Positions 35,409 through 42,728 of a stretch of DNA of 64,000 nucleotides are shown here, in pieces. The stretch comes from Actinospineispora eucalypti (GTDB taxonomy: Bacteria > Actinomycetota > Actinomycetes > Mycobacteriales > Pseudonocardiaceae): assembly GCA_014208095.1 (NCBI GenBank), contig JACHMT010000003.1:620001-684000 (forward strand), read 5' to 3'. Position 1 is the stretch's first letter; each line of letters starts with the position of its first letter. Under the pieces are notes generated by a model, which saw only the letters and a list, made by a program, of their open reading frames with translations, was not told where the DNA came from and did no database searches. Both the position numbers and the translations under genes were made by a program.

Positions 35409-35420
35409 TCGGACGAGTAA

Positions 35421-36083
35421 CTACGGACGACCGAGCCGGTAACCCACGCCGCGGATCGTTTGAACGATTTCCGGCCGGCCGATTTTCGAGCGCAGCGTCG
35501 CGATGTGCACGTTGAGGGTGCTGTAGGCGCCCGGCCACGGCCGGCCCCAGATTTGTTGCACCAGCCGATCGCGCGAGCACACTTCGCCGTCTTCTTCGGC
35601 GATCAGCGCGAGCAACTGGAATTCCTTTCGGGTCAACGTGATCCGAGTGTTGGCAACGGTGACGATCTGACGCATGAGATCGATGTTGACATCGGTGGCC
35701 CGGATGACTCGCGGCCTCGCCTCGGTCGGCCGATAACGACGGAGCACCGCATGGATCCTGGCCAAGAGCTCGGCGACGTCGACCGGTTTGACCACATAGT
35801 CGTCCGCGCCCGCTCGTAAACCCCGAACCCGGTCGTTGGTGCCCGCCCGGCCGGTCAGAATGATGATCGGGGTATTGCTCTCCGCGCGGATCCGGCGGCA
35901 GAGGTCCAGGCCGTCCACGTCGGGCAGGGAGAGGTCCAGAAGTACCAGATCAGCGCCGTCCAGCTGGTCCGGTACGGAGTCGCCGGCGCTGACGTGCGGG
36001 ACCGAGAGCCGGTACTTCCGCAGAGCGCTTGTCAATGCTCCGGCAACCTTGTAGTCATCTTCGACCAGCAGTATTCGGGTCAT
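35421..36083 (-). CDS. OmpR/PhoB-type response regulator (intact receiver)
   Basis: The 220-residue product has an N-terminal receiver with the acidic pair ED at residues 8-9, phospho-acceptor Asp50 in LVLLDLSLPDVDG, the Thr switch in ILTG and the conserved Lys in VVKP. A C-terminal OmpR-type winged helix follows (LTRKEFQLLALIAEE, GVGYRLGR end). ATG 36083 is preceded by a purine-rich AAGGCAGCGAGAA. No sensor kinase is adjacent. The gene converges on giant gene 1 with 12 bp between stops and is paralogous to the regulator at 57793-58464, which holds the same position next to giant gene 2. I infer that it regulates its own locus or the divergent dioxygenase-like genes. Confidence 0.92.
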   Translation of the reverse strand: MTRILLVEDDYKVAGALTSALRKYRLSVPHVSAGDSVPDQLDGADLVLLDLSLPDVDGLDLCRRIRAESNTPIIILTGRAGTNDRVRGLRAGADDYVVKPVDVAELLARIHAVLRRYRPTEARPRVIRATDVNIDLMRQIVTVANTRITLTRKEFQLLALIAEEDGEVCSRDRLVQQIWGRPWPGAYSTLNVHIATLRSKIGRPEIVQTIRGVGYRLGRP

Positions 36084-36365
36084 TTCTCGCTGCCTTGACG
36101 TGAGGTGAGTTCGTATCTACTGGAACACGATTGTAGCGGCACTCGTCGCCATTCACTCGAGACTTGATATAGATTTAGCGTACTGGCGAGAACATTGTTA
36201 ATATTCCTTTAAGCTACTTTCGTTCGGTAGCTGATCGTTGCACAATTAACCACATGTGAAACCGGCGCAGCGTCAAACGTTTGGCGGCGAGTTGATCCGT
36301 CGTCTCCGCACATTCAGGTTGACCGCGTTGTGACCAGTAGATGCCAGAAAAATTTGAGGGGGAGT
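36084..36365. promoter_or_regulatory. AT-rich divergent promoter region
   Basis: 282 bp between the response regulator and the first dioxygenase-like gene, far more AT-rich than its surroundings (for example GTTAATATTCC near 36196). It holds two perfect palindromes, CACATGTG (36251-36258) and CAAACGTTTG (36274-36283), and the word AAGCTACTT (36211-36219), which recurs as AGGCTACTT in the synthetase promoter at 45450-45458. No ORF was seen. Confidence 0.5.
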
Positions 36366-37061
36366 ATGTCCGCGTCCGCAGGTAAGGCCGCACCCGTTCT
36401 GGATGGTCCGGGAGCCACCGACTACGCGCGGTACATGCGCACCGACGAGCTGTTGACGCTGCAGAAAGAGCCGGCGGAGATGGCTCATCGGGACGAGCTG
36501 CTGTTCCAGACCGTGCACCAGACCACAGAGCTGTGGCTCAAACACGCGTGTTTCGAGCTGTCCACCGCCGCGGGGCTGATCGCCGAGGACGACCTCGAGG
36601 CGGCGGTGCTCCTGGTGCGCCGGGCCTGCCTCGGGGTGGAGCTCTGCACGGATGCGCTGCGGATGCTCACGCACATGGCACCGGCCGACTTCCAGCAGGT
36701 CGCCGCCGTGCTGGGCAACGGGTCCGGCCTGGAGTCGCCGGGCTGGCGCGGCGTGCGCGCGGTCAGCGGCCGGCTGGGCAAGGCGTTCGACGCCCGGCTG
36801 CGGAACGACGGGCGGCCGCTGGTCGCGCTGTACCGGGACGCCCGGCCGACGAACCGGCTCTACCAGCTCGCCGAGTCCCTGGTGGCGTGGGACGAGGCGA
36901 TCAATGTGTGGCGGGTGCGGCACTACACGATCGCCGTGCGGATCCGGGGGGCAAAGGCGTTCGGCACCGGCGGCCAGCCGGTGGCGATGCTCAACTCCCT
37001 GATCCACCGCAAGTTTTTCCCGGAACTGTGGGAAGTCCGCGACGCCGTGGCCGGCACATGA
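36366..37061 (+). CDS. Tryptophan 2,3-dioxygenase-family protein
   Basis: The 231-residue product starts at ATG 36366 behind a strong GAGGGGGAG site. It follows bacterial tryptophan dioxygenase closely: YARYMRTDELLTLQ, then HRDELLFQTVHQTTELWLK with distal His51, a substrate-carboxylate Arg (about residue 128), WRVRHYTIAVR with proximal heme ligand His186, GTGGQPVAML, and a C-terminal FFPELWEVRDAV. It is somewhat shorter than typical enzymes. The classical reaction opens indole to N-formylkynurenine, but TDO-fold relatives such as PrnB and MarE do other indole or tyrosine chemistry. No other kynurenine-pathway gene is nearby, so a biosynthetic role is plausible. It overlaps the next gene by 4 bp (ATGA). 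Confidence 0.85.
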   Translation: MSASAGKAAPVLDGPGATDYARYMRTDELLTLQKEPAEMAHRDELLFQTVHQTTELWLKHACFELSTAAGLIAEDDLEAAVLLVRRACLGVELCTDALRMLTHMAPADFQQVAAVLGNGSGLESPGWRGVRAVSGRLGKAFDARLRNDGRPLVALYRDARPTNRLYQLAESLVAWDEAINVWRVRHYTIAVRIRGAKAFGTGGQPVAMLNSLIHRKFFPELWEVRDAVAGT

Positions 37062-38281
37062 TCACCACGGTGCTCTCGGGCACGGCCGACCCCGCCGGGT
37101 TTCCGCTGCTGGCCGTTGCCTCGGAGGTGTTGAAGAGCGGCAAGCACTTCCTCGACCCGGAGTCGCTGGAGGCGCTGCGCCGAGCCCGGCTGACGGTGAC
37201 CGCCTCGGCCCACTCCGCACGCCGGTCGCTGGTGCTGAACTTCCTCGACGTGGTGCTGGACAAGGCCGACGGCCGCTACGACTACCTCACCTACACCGCC
37301 CAGCCGCTGTTTCCGATCGTCACCGACGACTCGCCCGACCGGCGGCGGGACCGCACGGTGGCGCTCCTGCTCGCCGACCTGCTGACCTTCGAGCTGACCG
37401 AGCTGGCGGGCGAGCTGGACGTGCTCCCCGAGATGCGGCCGTCCCCGGAACTGGTGGCCAAGCGCCTCCGGCTCGCGCTGCGGGCGGCCCGCCCGGCGGC
37501 GCAACGGGTGGGCGTAACCGACGATCTGGACGGTACCGACACCGGCCCGGACCCGGCCCGGGAGTTCGCGGCGGCCGTCATGGCCACCGGCACGGCCGCC
37601 GAGCGCGATCTGCTGTGCCTCACCATGCAGCCGGTCGCCACGCTGCACGACGAGTACCTGTTCCTACGGGTGCTGCAGGCGTTCGAGGCGACGTTCGCGG
37701 CGCAGGCGCAACGGCTGCGCGCCACGATCACCGCGCTGGACGCGGGTGACCCGCTGGCGGCGGCCAGGCTGCTCGAGCGCAACAGCGAAGAGCTGCGCGA
37801 AGCCGGCACGATCTTCTCGCTGATCGCGACCATGCAGGTCGAGGCGTTCCGAACGTTCCGGGCGTTCACCGAGGGCGCCAGCGCAATCCAGTCGGAGAGC
37901 TACAAGGCCATGGAGTCGCTGTGCCGGCAACCCAACCCCGATCGGCTGGCCGGCCTGCCCTACACGTCGGTGCCGAAGGTGCGCGAGGCCGTTCTTGCCG
38001 GTCAACCGACCGTATGGGAGGCAGTCATGGCCGCCGAAGGCCGGATTGGCGCTGACGACGCTCGTGTCCTCGCCGAGGCGATGTCCGAGTACGAAGCGGT
38101 CATGCGCCGCTGGCGCCGCACCCATCACAGCATCGCCGTGCGGATGCTCGGCGACACCGCCGGTACCGGCTATACCGTCGGTACGCCCTATCTTCGATCC
38201 GCCATGGATTTGCCCGTCTTCGACATGGTTGACCCTCGGCGCGGGATCACTCCGAACGGGGGATCCGCAGCAACTCGATGA
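37058..38281 (+). CDS. Divergent tryptophan 2,3-dioxygenase-fold protein
   Basis: The 407-residue product starts at the ATG overlapping the upstream stop. The C-terminal half has the TDO layout: HDEYLFLRVLQAFEATF in place of DELLFQTVHQ, SAIQSESYKAME in place of the GFQS segment, and RWRRTHHSIAVRML with the heme-ligand His kept, followed by GTGYTVGTPYL. The distal His is Leu here, so normal dioxygenase acid-base chemistry is unlikely. The first ~190 residues are helical and not recognised. The tight coupling to a TDO-like partner suggests a heterocomplex or consecutive steps. PrnB-like or other monooxygenase-type activity is possible. Confidence 0.65.
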   Translation: MITTVLSGTADPAGFPLLAVASEVLKSGKHFLDPESLEALRRARLTVTASAHSARRSLVLNFLDVVLDKADGRYDYLTYTAQPLFPIVTDDSPDRRRDRTVALLLADLLTFELTELAGELDVLPEMRPSPELVAKRLRLALRAARPAAQRVGVTDDLDGTDTGPDPAREFAAAVMATGTAAERDLLCLTMQPVATLHDEYLFLRVLQAFEATFAAQAQRLRATITALDAGDPLAAARLLERNSEELREAGTIFSLIATMQVEAFRTFRAFTEGASAIQSESYKAMESLCRQPNPDRLAGLPYTSVPKVREAVLAGQPTVWEAVMAAEGRIGADDARVLAEAMSEYEAVMRRWRRTHHSIAVRMLGDTAGTGYTVGTPYLRSAMDLPVFDMVDPRRGITPNGGSAATR

Positions 38282-38434
38282 TCGTGTCCAGCTTGGCGCC
38301 CTGTTGGTCCAGCTTCGCACCCTGTTGGTTGAGTTGGGCGCCGTACTTGTCCAGCTTTGCGCCCTGTCGTAGATCGCGTGCACGTCATTGTCCAGCTGGT
38401 TTACCTTGCGGACCAGATCTGGCTGCGTGCTCAT
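38247..38434 (-). pseudogene. Small coiled-coil protein gene broken by a frameshift
   Basis: ATG 38434 begins MSTQPDLVRKVNQLDNDVHAIYD. In the next frame the sequence continues QGAKLDKYGAQLNQQGAKLD and then the same heptad again, ending LDTIIELLRIPRSE at a TGA (38247-38249). The heptad Q-(Q/Y)-G-A-K-L-D is a clear coiled coil. The shift lies near 38369. The 3' end overlaps the end of the upstream dioxygenase-like gene by 35 bp. A sequencing error is an alternative to true decay. Confidence 0.6.
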
Positions 38435-38479
38435 GGCGTGGGAGCCTAGCGCAAATGAGATAACAGTCAGAAGACCGTC

Positions 38480-39874
38480 TCAGAGCAGAGCTCCGTTGAC
38501 CGGTTCGAAGCGGGCTTGGAAGAAGCGCATCGTCGGTGGCTCGTGGACGAACCGGAGGCCGCCGGTGATGTGGTGGCGTTCGTTGTACAGGTCGATGACG
38601 CCGGCGGCGACGGCGTCCAGGTGACTTTGCGTGTAGGTGCGGCGGGGGATGGCCAGGCGGACCAGCTCGAGTTCGGGGTAGTGGTTCTCACCGGTGACGG
38701 CATCGCGGCCGGCGGAGACGGCGCCGCGTTCCACGCCGCGCACGCCGGCGACCTGGTAGATGGCGGCGATGAGGGTTTGCGCGGGGAATTGGTCGCGGGG
38801 GATGTTGGGCAGGATGGCACCGGCGTCCAGGAAGACGGCGTGGCCGCCGATGGGGCGAACCACCGGGACGCCGGCGTCGAGGAGTTTCTCGCCGAGGTAT
38901 TCGACCTGGCCGACGCGGGCGGAGATGTTTTCCTCGCGGACGGATTCCTCGATGCCGGTGGCGATGGCTTCCATGTCGCGGCCGGCCATGCCGCCGTAGG
39001 TGTGCATGCCTTCGTAGACCACGACCAGCCCGCGCGCGGCTTCGGCGAGGGACGGGTCGCGGACGCCGAGCCAGCCGCCGATGTTGGCGAAGGAGTCCTT
39101 CTTGGCGGACATGGTGGCGCCGTCGGTGAGGTCACAGATGTTGCGCAGGATGTCGGCGACCGTGCGGTCAGCCTGGCCGGGTTCCCGGCACTTGATGAAC
39201 CAGGCGTTCTCCACCGCGCGGGCGGCGTCCAGGATGACCGGGATGCCGTGGTGGTCGGCGATCTCCCGGACCTCGGCGAGGTTGCCCAGGCTGATGGGTT
39301 GGCCGCCGGCCATGTTCACCGTGGCGTGGATCCAGAACAGCGGGATGTTGTCCGCGCCGACCTCGGCGATGACCTTGTGCAGCTTGTCCGGGTCGACGTT
39401 GCCCTTGAACGGAACGTCGGCGTCGGGCTGGTGGGCCTCGTCGATGATGACGTCGTGGAAGATCCCGCCGTTGCGTTCCAGGTGGACGCGGGTGGAGGGG
39501 AAGTACATGTTGCCGGGTATGTGGTGGCCGGGGCGGATGAGGCATTGGGCGAGGATGTTCTCGGCGGCGCGGCCCTGGTGGGTGGGGATGAGTTCGGGGT
39601 AGCCGTAGTAGCGGGCGACGGTGTCTTCGAGTCGGTAGAAGCTGCTGGAGCCGCAGTAGGCCTCGTCGCCGACCATCATCGCCGCCCATTGCCGGTCGGA
39701 CATGGCGTTGGTGCCGGAGTCGGTGAACAGGTCGATGGTGACCTCGTCGGCGCGCAGTAGGCAGGTGTTGTAGCCGGCGCGGCCCAGCGCTTGGGTGCGT
39801 TGCGCGCGGGTGGTGACCGGGATGGGCTCGACGGCCTTGATCCGGTACGGCTCGACGGGGTACTCGCGGGCCAT
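38480..39874 (-). CDS. Tyrosine phenol-lyase/tryptophanase-family beta-eliminating lyase
   Basis: The 464-residue product has the usual family length. TPL-like features are TDSGTNAMSDRQWA, MVGDEAYCG, PTHQGRAAENIL, GNMYFPSTRVHLE and the PLP lysine at K259 in TMSAKKDS. Arg383 in VERGAVSAGR matches the phenol-binding Arg of tyrosine phenol-lyase, and the C-terminal MRFFQARF keeps the paired Phe. The TPL threonine that contacts the phenol OH (Asp in tryptophanase) is Pro126 here, so the specificity is uncertain. TPL cleaves tyrosine to phenol, pyruvate and ammonia, reversibly. It is the last gene of the synthetase operon and its ATG overlaps the antiporter stop (TGATG). I infer action on a halogenated tyrosine. 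Confidence 0.85.
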   Translation of the reverse strand: MAREYPVEPYRIKAVEPIPVTTRAQRTQALGRAGYNTCLLRADEVTIDLFTDSGTNAMSDRQWAAMMVGDEAYCGSSSFYRLEDTVARYYGYPELIPTHQGRAAENILAQCLIRPGHHIPGNMYFPSTRVHLERNGGIFHDVIIDEAHQPDADVPFKGNVDPDKLHKVIAEVGADNIPLFWIHATVNMAGGQPISLGNLAEVREIADHHGIPVILDAARAVENAWFIKCREPGQADRTVADILRNICDLTDGATMSAKKDSFANIGGWLGVRDPSLAEAARGLVVVYEGMHTYGGMAGRDMEAIATGIEESVREENISARVGQVEYLGEKLLDAGVPVVRPIGGHAVFLDAGAILPNIPRDQFPAQTLIAAIYQVAGVRGVERGAVSAGRDAVTGENHYPELELVRLAIPRRTYTQSHLDAVAAGVIDLYNERHHITGGLRFVHEPPTMRFFQARFEPVNGALL

Positions 39875-41268
39875 CAGGTTTGCTCCTTGTGGGTCCAGGC
39901 CAGTTGTTGCTCGTGCCGGGCGGTTTCGGTGGGGTCGGTGGGGATGCGGTGCGCGGCGGCGCGCAGCATGGGTGGGGCGGCCAGCGAGGTGACCAGGGCG
40001 ATGAGCACGACCACGGTGAACATGGCCGGGGTGAGCAGCCCGACGCGCAGCCCGACCAGGGCGATGATCACTTCGACCATGCCCCGGGAGTTCATGCCGG
40101 CGCCGAGGGCTAGGCCCTGCCAGTGGGTCATCCGGCTGGCCCGGGCCCCGAGGTAGGCGCCGGCCAGTTTGCTGGTGACGGCCACCGCGACGGCGGCGGT
40201 GACGGTGGCGGCGACGATGGGTTGGGCGAGCACGGTGAGGTCGATGCGCAGCCCGATGCCGGCCATGAAGATCGGGGCGAGTACCCAGAGGGTGACGGTG
40301 TTGAGCCCGGCCAGGTGGGCGGGGTTGAGCCGGCGCAGCACGGCGATGCCGGCCAGGAACGCCCCAAGCACCGGTTCCAGGCCGGCCCCGCCGGCGGCCG
40401 CGCCGAACAGCAGGGTGACCAGTACGGCGTAGGCGGTCGCGGCCGGCGCGGTGTGGCCGGCCAGGCGCAGGCCAAGCCGGGCCAGTGGCCGGCCAAGCAG
40501 CGCGGCCGCGGCCAGTAGCGCGGTGGCGGCGAGTCCGATGAGCAACGCGGAGTGCCCGGCACTCGCCGCGGCCACGCTGACCGACGAACCCGCCACGCTA
40601 GCGCCCGCCCCGGGGACCCCCGCGCCGGCCGCACCTACACCTCCCGCGCCGGCGGCGCCGGTGGCGAGGGCGGAGACGGCGGCGAGCAGCACCCAGCCGG
40701 CGGTGTCGTCCAGTGCGGCGGCGGCCAGGATGAGCTGTCCGACGTCCCGGTGCACCAGGCCGAGGTCGGCCAGTGTTTTGGCGATCACCGGGATCGCGGT
40801 GACGCACATGACCACATCGAAGAACCCCGCGACCAGCCCGCGCGGCACCCCCGCCGGCAGCAGCGACTCGGGCAGCAACCAGCCCAGGCCGATGCCCGCG
40901 GCCAGGGGCAGCAGCAGCGCCCCCAACCCCACCCGCGCCACGTCACCGGCGCGGCGGCGCAGGAACCCGGTGTCCAGCCGGGCCGCGGTCAGCGCGACCA
41001 GCAGCAGCACACCCAGCTGGCTGGCCGCGTCCAACAGCGGCATCCCGTCGCGCGGGAACAGCCGGTCGAACGCAGCCGGGCTCAGCTGCCCGAACACGGT
41101 CGGGCCGAGCAGCACCCCGCCGAACAGCTCCCCGGCCAGCGCCGGCAGCCCGAACCGCCGCGCCAGCAGACCCATGCCCAACGCGACGGCCAGCAGCACC
41201 GCGAGTTGCGACAGGAAGGTGGCCAGCTGCGGAGCCGGTAACGGGGGTGCCACCCCGGACACGAGCAC
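39874..41268 (-). CDS. CPA2-type cation/proton antiporter
   Basis: The 464-residue product starts at GTG 41268, two bases after the halogenase stop. About twelve hydrophobic helices are visible. Family-typical segments are FGLPALAGELFGGVLLGPTV near the N-terminus, the ALDDTAGW motif with two consecutive Asp in the ion path, and LGAGMNSRGMVEVI late. A Gly/Ala/Ser-rich insert (about residues 203-235) loops between helices. Such Na+/H+ antiporters accompany glycopeptide and other halogenated-product clusters, where they are thought to help export or homeostasis. The downstream lyase is translationally coupled. Confidence 0.88.
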   Translation of the reverse strand: MLVSGVAPPLPAPQLATFLSQLAVLLAVALGMGLLARRFGLPALAGELFGGVLLGPTVFGQLSPAAFDRLFPRDGMPLLDAASQLGVLLLVALTAARLDTGFLRRRAGDVARVGLGALLLPLAAGIGLGWLLPESLLPAGVPRGLVAGFFDVVMCVTAIPVIAKTLADLGLVHRDVGQLILAAAALDDTAGWVLLAAVSALATGAAGAGGVGAAGAGVPGAGASVAGSSVSVAAASAGHSALLIGLAATALLAAAALLGRPLARLGLRLAGHTAPAATAYAVLVTLLFGAAAGGAGLEPVLGAFLAGIAVLRRLNPAHLAGLNTVTLWVLAPIFMAGIGLRIDLTVLAQPIVAATVTAAVAVAVTSKLAGAYLGARASRMTHWQGLALGAGMNSRGMVEVIIALVGLRVGLLTPAMFTVVVLIALVTSLAAPPMLRAAAHRIPTDPTETARHEQQLAWTHKEQT

Positions 41269-41270
41269 GG

Positions 41271-42728
41271 TCAGGCTCGTTCCCAGCTCAACCCGTCGCC
41301 GGACACGGTGAGCCCACCCGCCACGGCGGCCGAGTCCAGCGCCCCGTGGTCACCGAGCGCAGCACCAACCTGCAGCTCGGCCCCGGCCGCGAGCAATGAA
41401 CCGAGGAACCCACCGCCGGGTTTCGCCTCCGCATGGCCAGTTCCGGTGAAGGCGTCGGCGAGTTCGGCCGAGGTGGCGGCGAGCCGGCTCCCGGTGGTGT
41501 CGGTGAACTCGTCCCCGGCGACGCCGCCGACCAGGTTGATGAACGACTCCAGGTCGGTGGGTGCGGTGTTGGCGACCTTGCGGGCGGCCCAGAAGTAGGA
41601 GTCCTCGGACTGGTGCAGGTCGTAGAACCCGACCAGGAACTCGTAGAACAGCGCGTACTCGCGCCGGTAGCGGGCGTCGAACTCGGCGAACGCCTCCTTT
41701 TCCTCCAGCTCGCCGGCCAGGGCGCTGTTCAGCGAGCGGGCGGCCAGCGTGGCGCCGTAGGTGGCCAGATGCACCCCGGAGGAGAACACCGGGTCCACGA
41801 AGCAGGCCGAGTCACCGACCAAGATCATGCCGGGGCAGTGGAAGTCGGTGTTGCGGTAGGACCAGTCCTTGCGCACCCGAAGCTGCCCGTAGATGCCCTC
41901 GGTCACCCTGGTTGCGTCGGCCAGGTTCTCGCTGATCATGGGGCAGGCGTCGATCAGCTCGCGCATCGCCGTCTCGGGATCGCCCTGTATACGCGCTGTA
42001 TGCTCCGGGTGTACTACCGCGCCCACGCTGGTCAGGGTGGGCGAGAGCGGGATGTACCAGAACCAGCCGGCGTCGAACGCCACGCACAGGATGTTGCCCT
42101 CGCTCGGCGCGGGCAGCCGGGCTCCGCCCTCCCAGTAGCCGAACAGGGCCAGGTTGCGGAAGAACTCCGAGTACACACGCTGTCCACCGGCGTGCGTGTG
42201 CAGCCGGCTGGTGTTACCCGAGGAGTCCACCACGTAGCGGGCATACGCGGTGTGTTCAGCGCCGTCGGCGTCCTGGTAGCGGACCCCGGTGACGCGCCCC
42301 TCGGGGTCGTCGCCGTCACGCAGCACGTCGGTGACAGTGTGCTGCTCGCGGACGTCGACGCCGCGGCGGGCGGCGTTGTCCAGCAGGATCTTGTCGAAGC
42401 GGGCACGCTCCACCTGGTAGGCGAACGAGGTCGGCCCGGCCATCCGGTGCGACACCGCGAAGTCGAACGTCCACGGTTGCGGGTTGGCCCCCCACCGGAA
42501 CGTGCCGCCGTGCTTCACAGTGAACCCGGCCCGCTCGATCTCCTCGTGCACCCCGAGCAGCTTGGCCACCCCGTGCACCGTGGCCGGCAGCAACGACTCG
42601 CCGATCTGGTAGCGCGGGAAGCTCTCCCGCTCCAACAACAACACCCGATGCCCGCGCTTGGCGACCAGCGTGGACACCGTCGAACCGGCCGGCCCACCGC
42701 CCACCACGATCACGTCATACTCGGTCAT
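41271..42728 (-). CDS. Flavin-dependent halogenase
   Basis: The 485-residue product has an N-terminal FAD motif GGGPAGS, GESLLPAT, and the halogenase signature W-x-W-x-I-P as WFWYIP (residues 222-227). Lys72 in FTVKHGGTFRWG is a candidate active-site lysine. GMILVGDSACFVDPVFSSG forms the second FAD motif. The sequence resembles halogenases that chlorinate carrier-bound substrates (glycopeptide BhaA, CmlS group) more than free-tryptophan halogenases. The gene overlaps the end of the synthetase by 14 bp. I infer that it halogenates the tyrosyl group on the T domain encoded upstream. A separate flavin reductase is not present in the window. Confidence 0.9.
   Translation of the reverse strand: MTEYDVIVVGGGPAGSTVSTLVAKRGHRVLLLERESFPRYQIGESLLPATVHGVAKLLGVHEEIERAGFTVKHGGTFRWGANPQPWTFDFAVSHRMAGPTSFAYQVERARFDKILLDNAARRGVDVREQHTVTDVLRDGDDPEGRVTGVRYQDADGAEHTAYARYVVDSSGNTSRLHTHAGGQRVYSEFFRNLALFGYWEGGARLPAPSEGNILCVAFDAGWFWYIPLSPTLTSVGAVVHPEHTARIQGDPETAMRELIDACPMISENLADATRVTEGIYGQLRVRKDWSYRNTDFHCPGMILVGDSACFVDPVFSSGVHLATYGATLAARSLNSALAGELEEKEAFAEFDARYRREYALFYEFLVGFYDLHQSEDSYFWAARKVANTAPTDLESFINLVGGVAGDEFTDTTGSRLAATSAELADAFTGTGHAEAKPGGGFLGSLLAAGAELQVGAALGDHGALDSAAVAGGLTVSGDGLSWERA

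Noticed and set aside
28674..33032. Minus-strand ORF of 1,452 codons opposite the giant gene
   Set aside because: The translation is rich in Arg, Pro, Gly and Gln without domain motifs, while the plus strand encodes LysM and GNAT signatures here.
35409..35420. Transcription terminator between the convergent giant gene 1 and regulator
   Set aside because: The 12-bp gap has no inverted repeat. The same holds for the gaps at 54806-54819 and 58465-58477.
36366..37061. A complete kynurenine degradation pathway
   Set aside because: Only TDO-fold proteins are present. There is no formamidase, kynureninase or kynurenine monooxygenase in the window.
38480..39874. Ordinary tryptophanase
   Set aside because: The NAMSD and GNMYF segments and the Arg at position 383 match tyrosine phenol-lyase; the tryptophanase Asp is absent. 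Specificity is still left open.
41271..42728. Free-tryptophan halogenase
   Set aside because: The sequence around Lys72 and GESLLPAT, and the coupled tyrosine-type carrier protein, fit the carrier-bound-substrate group better than PrnA/RebH.
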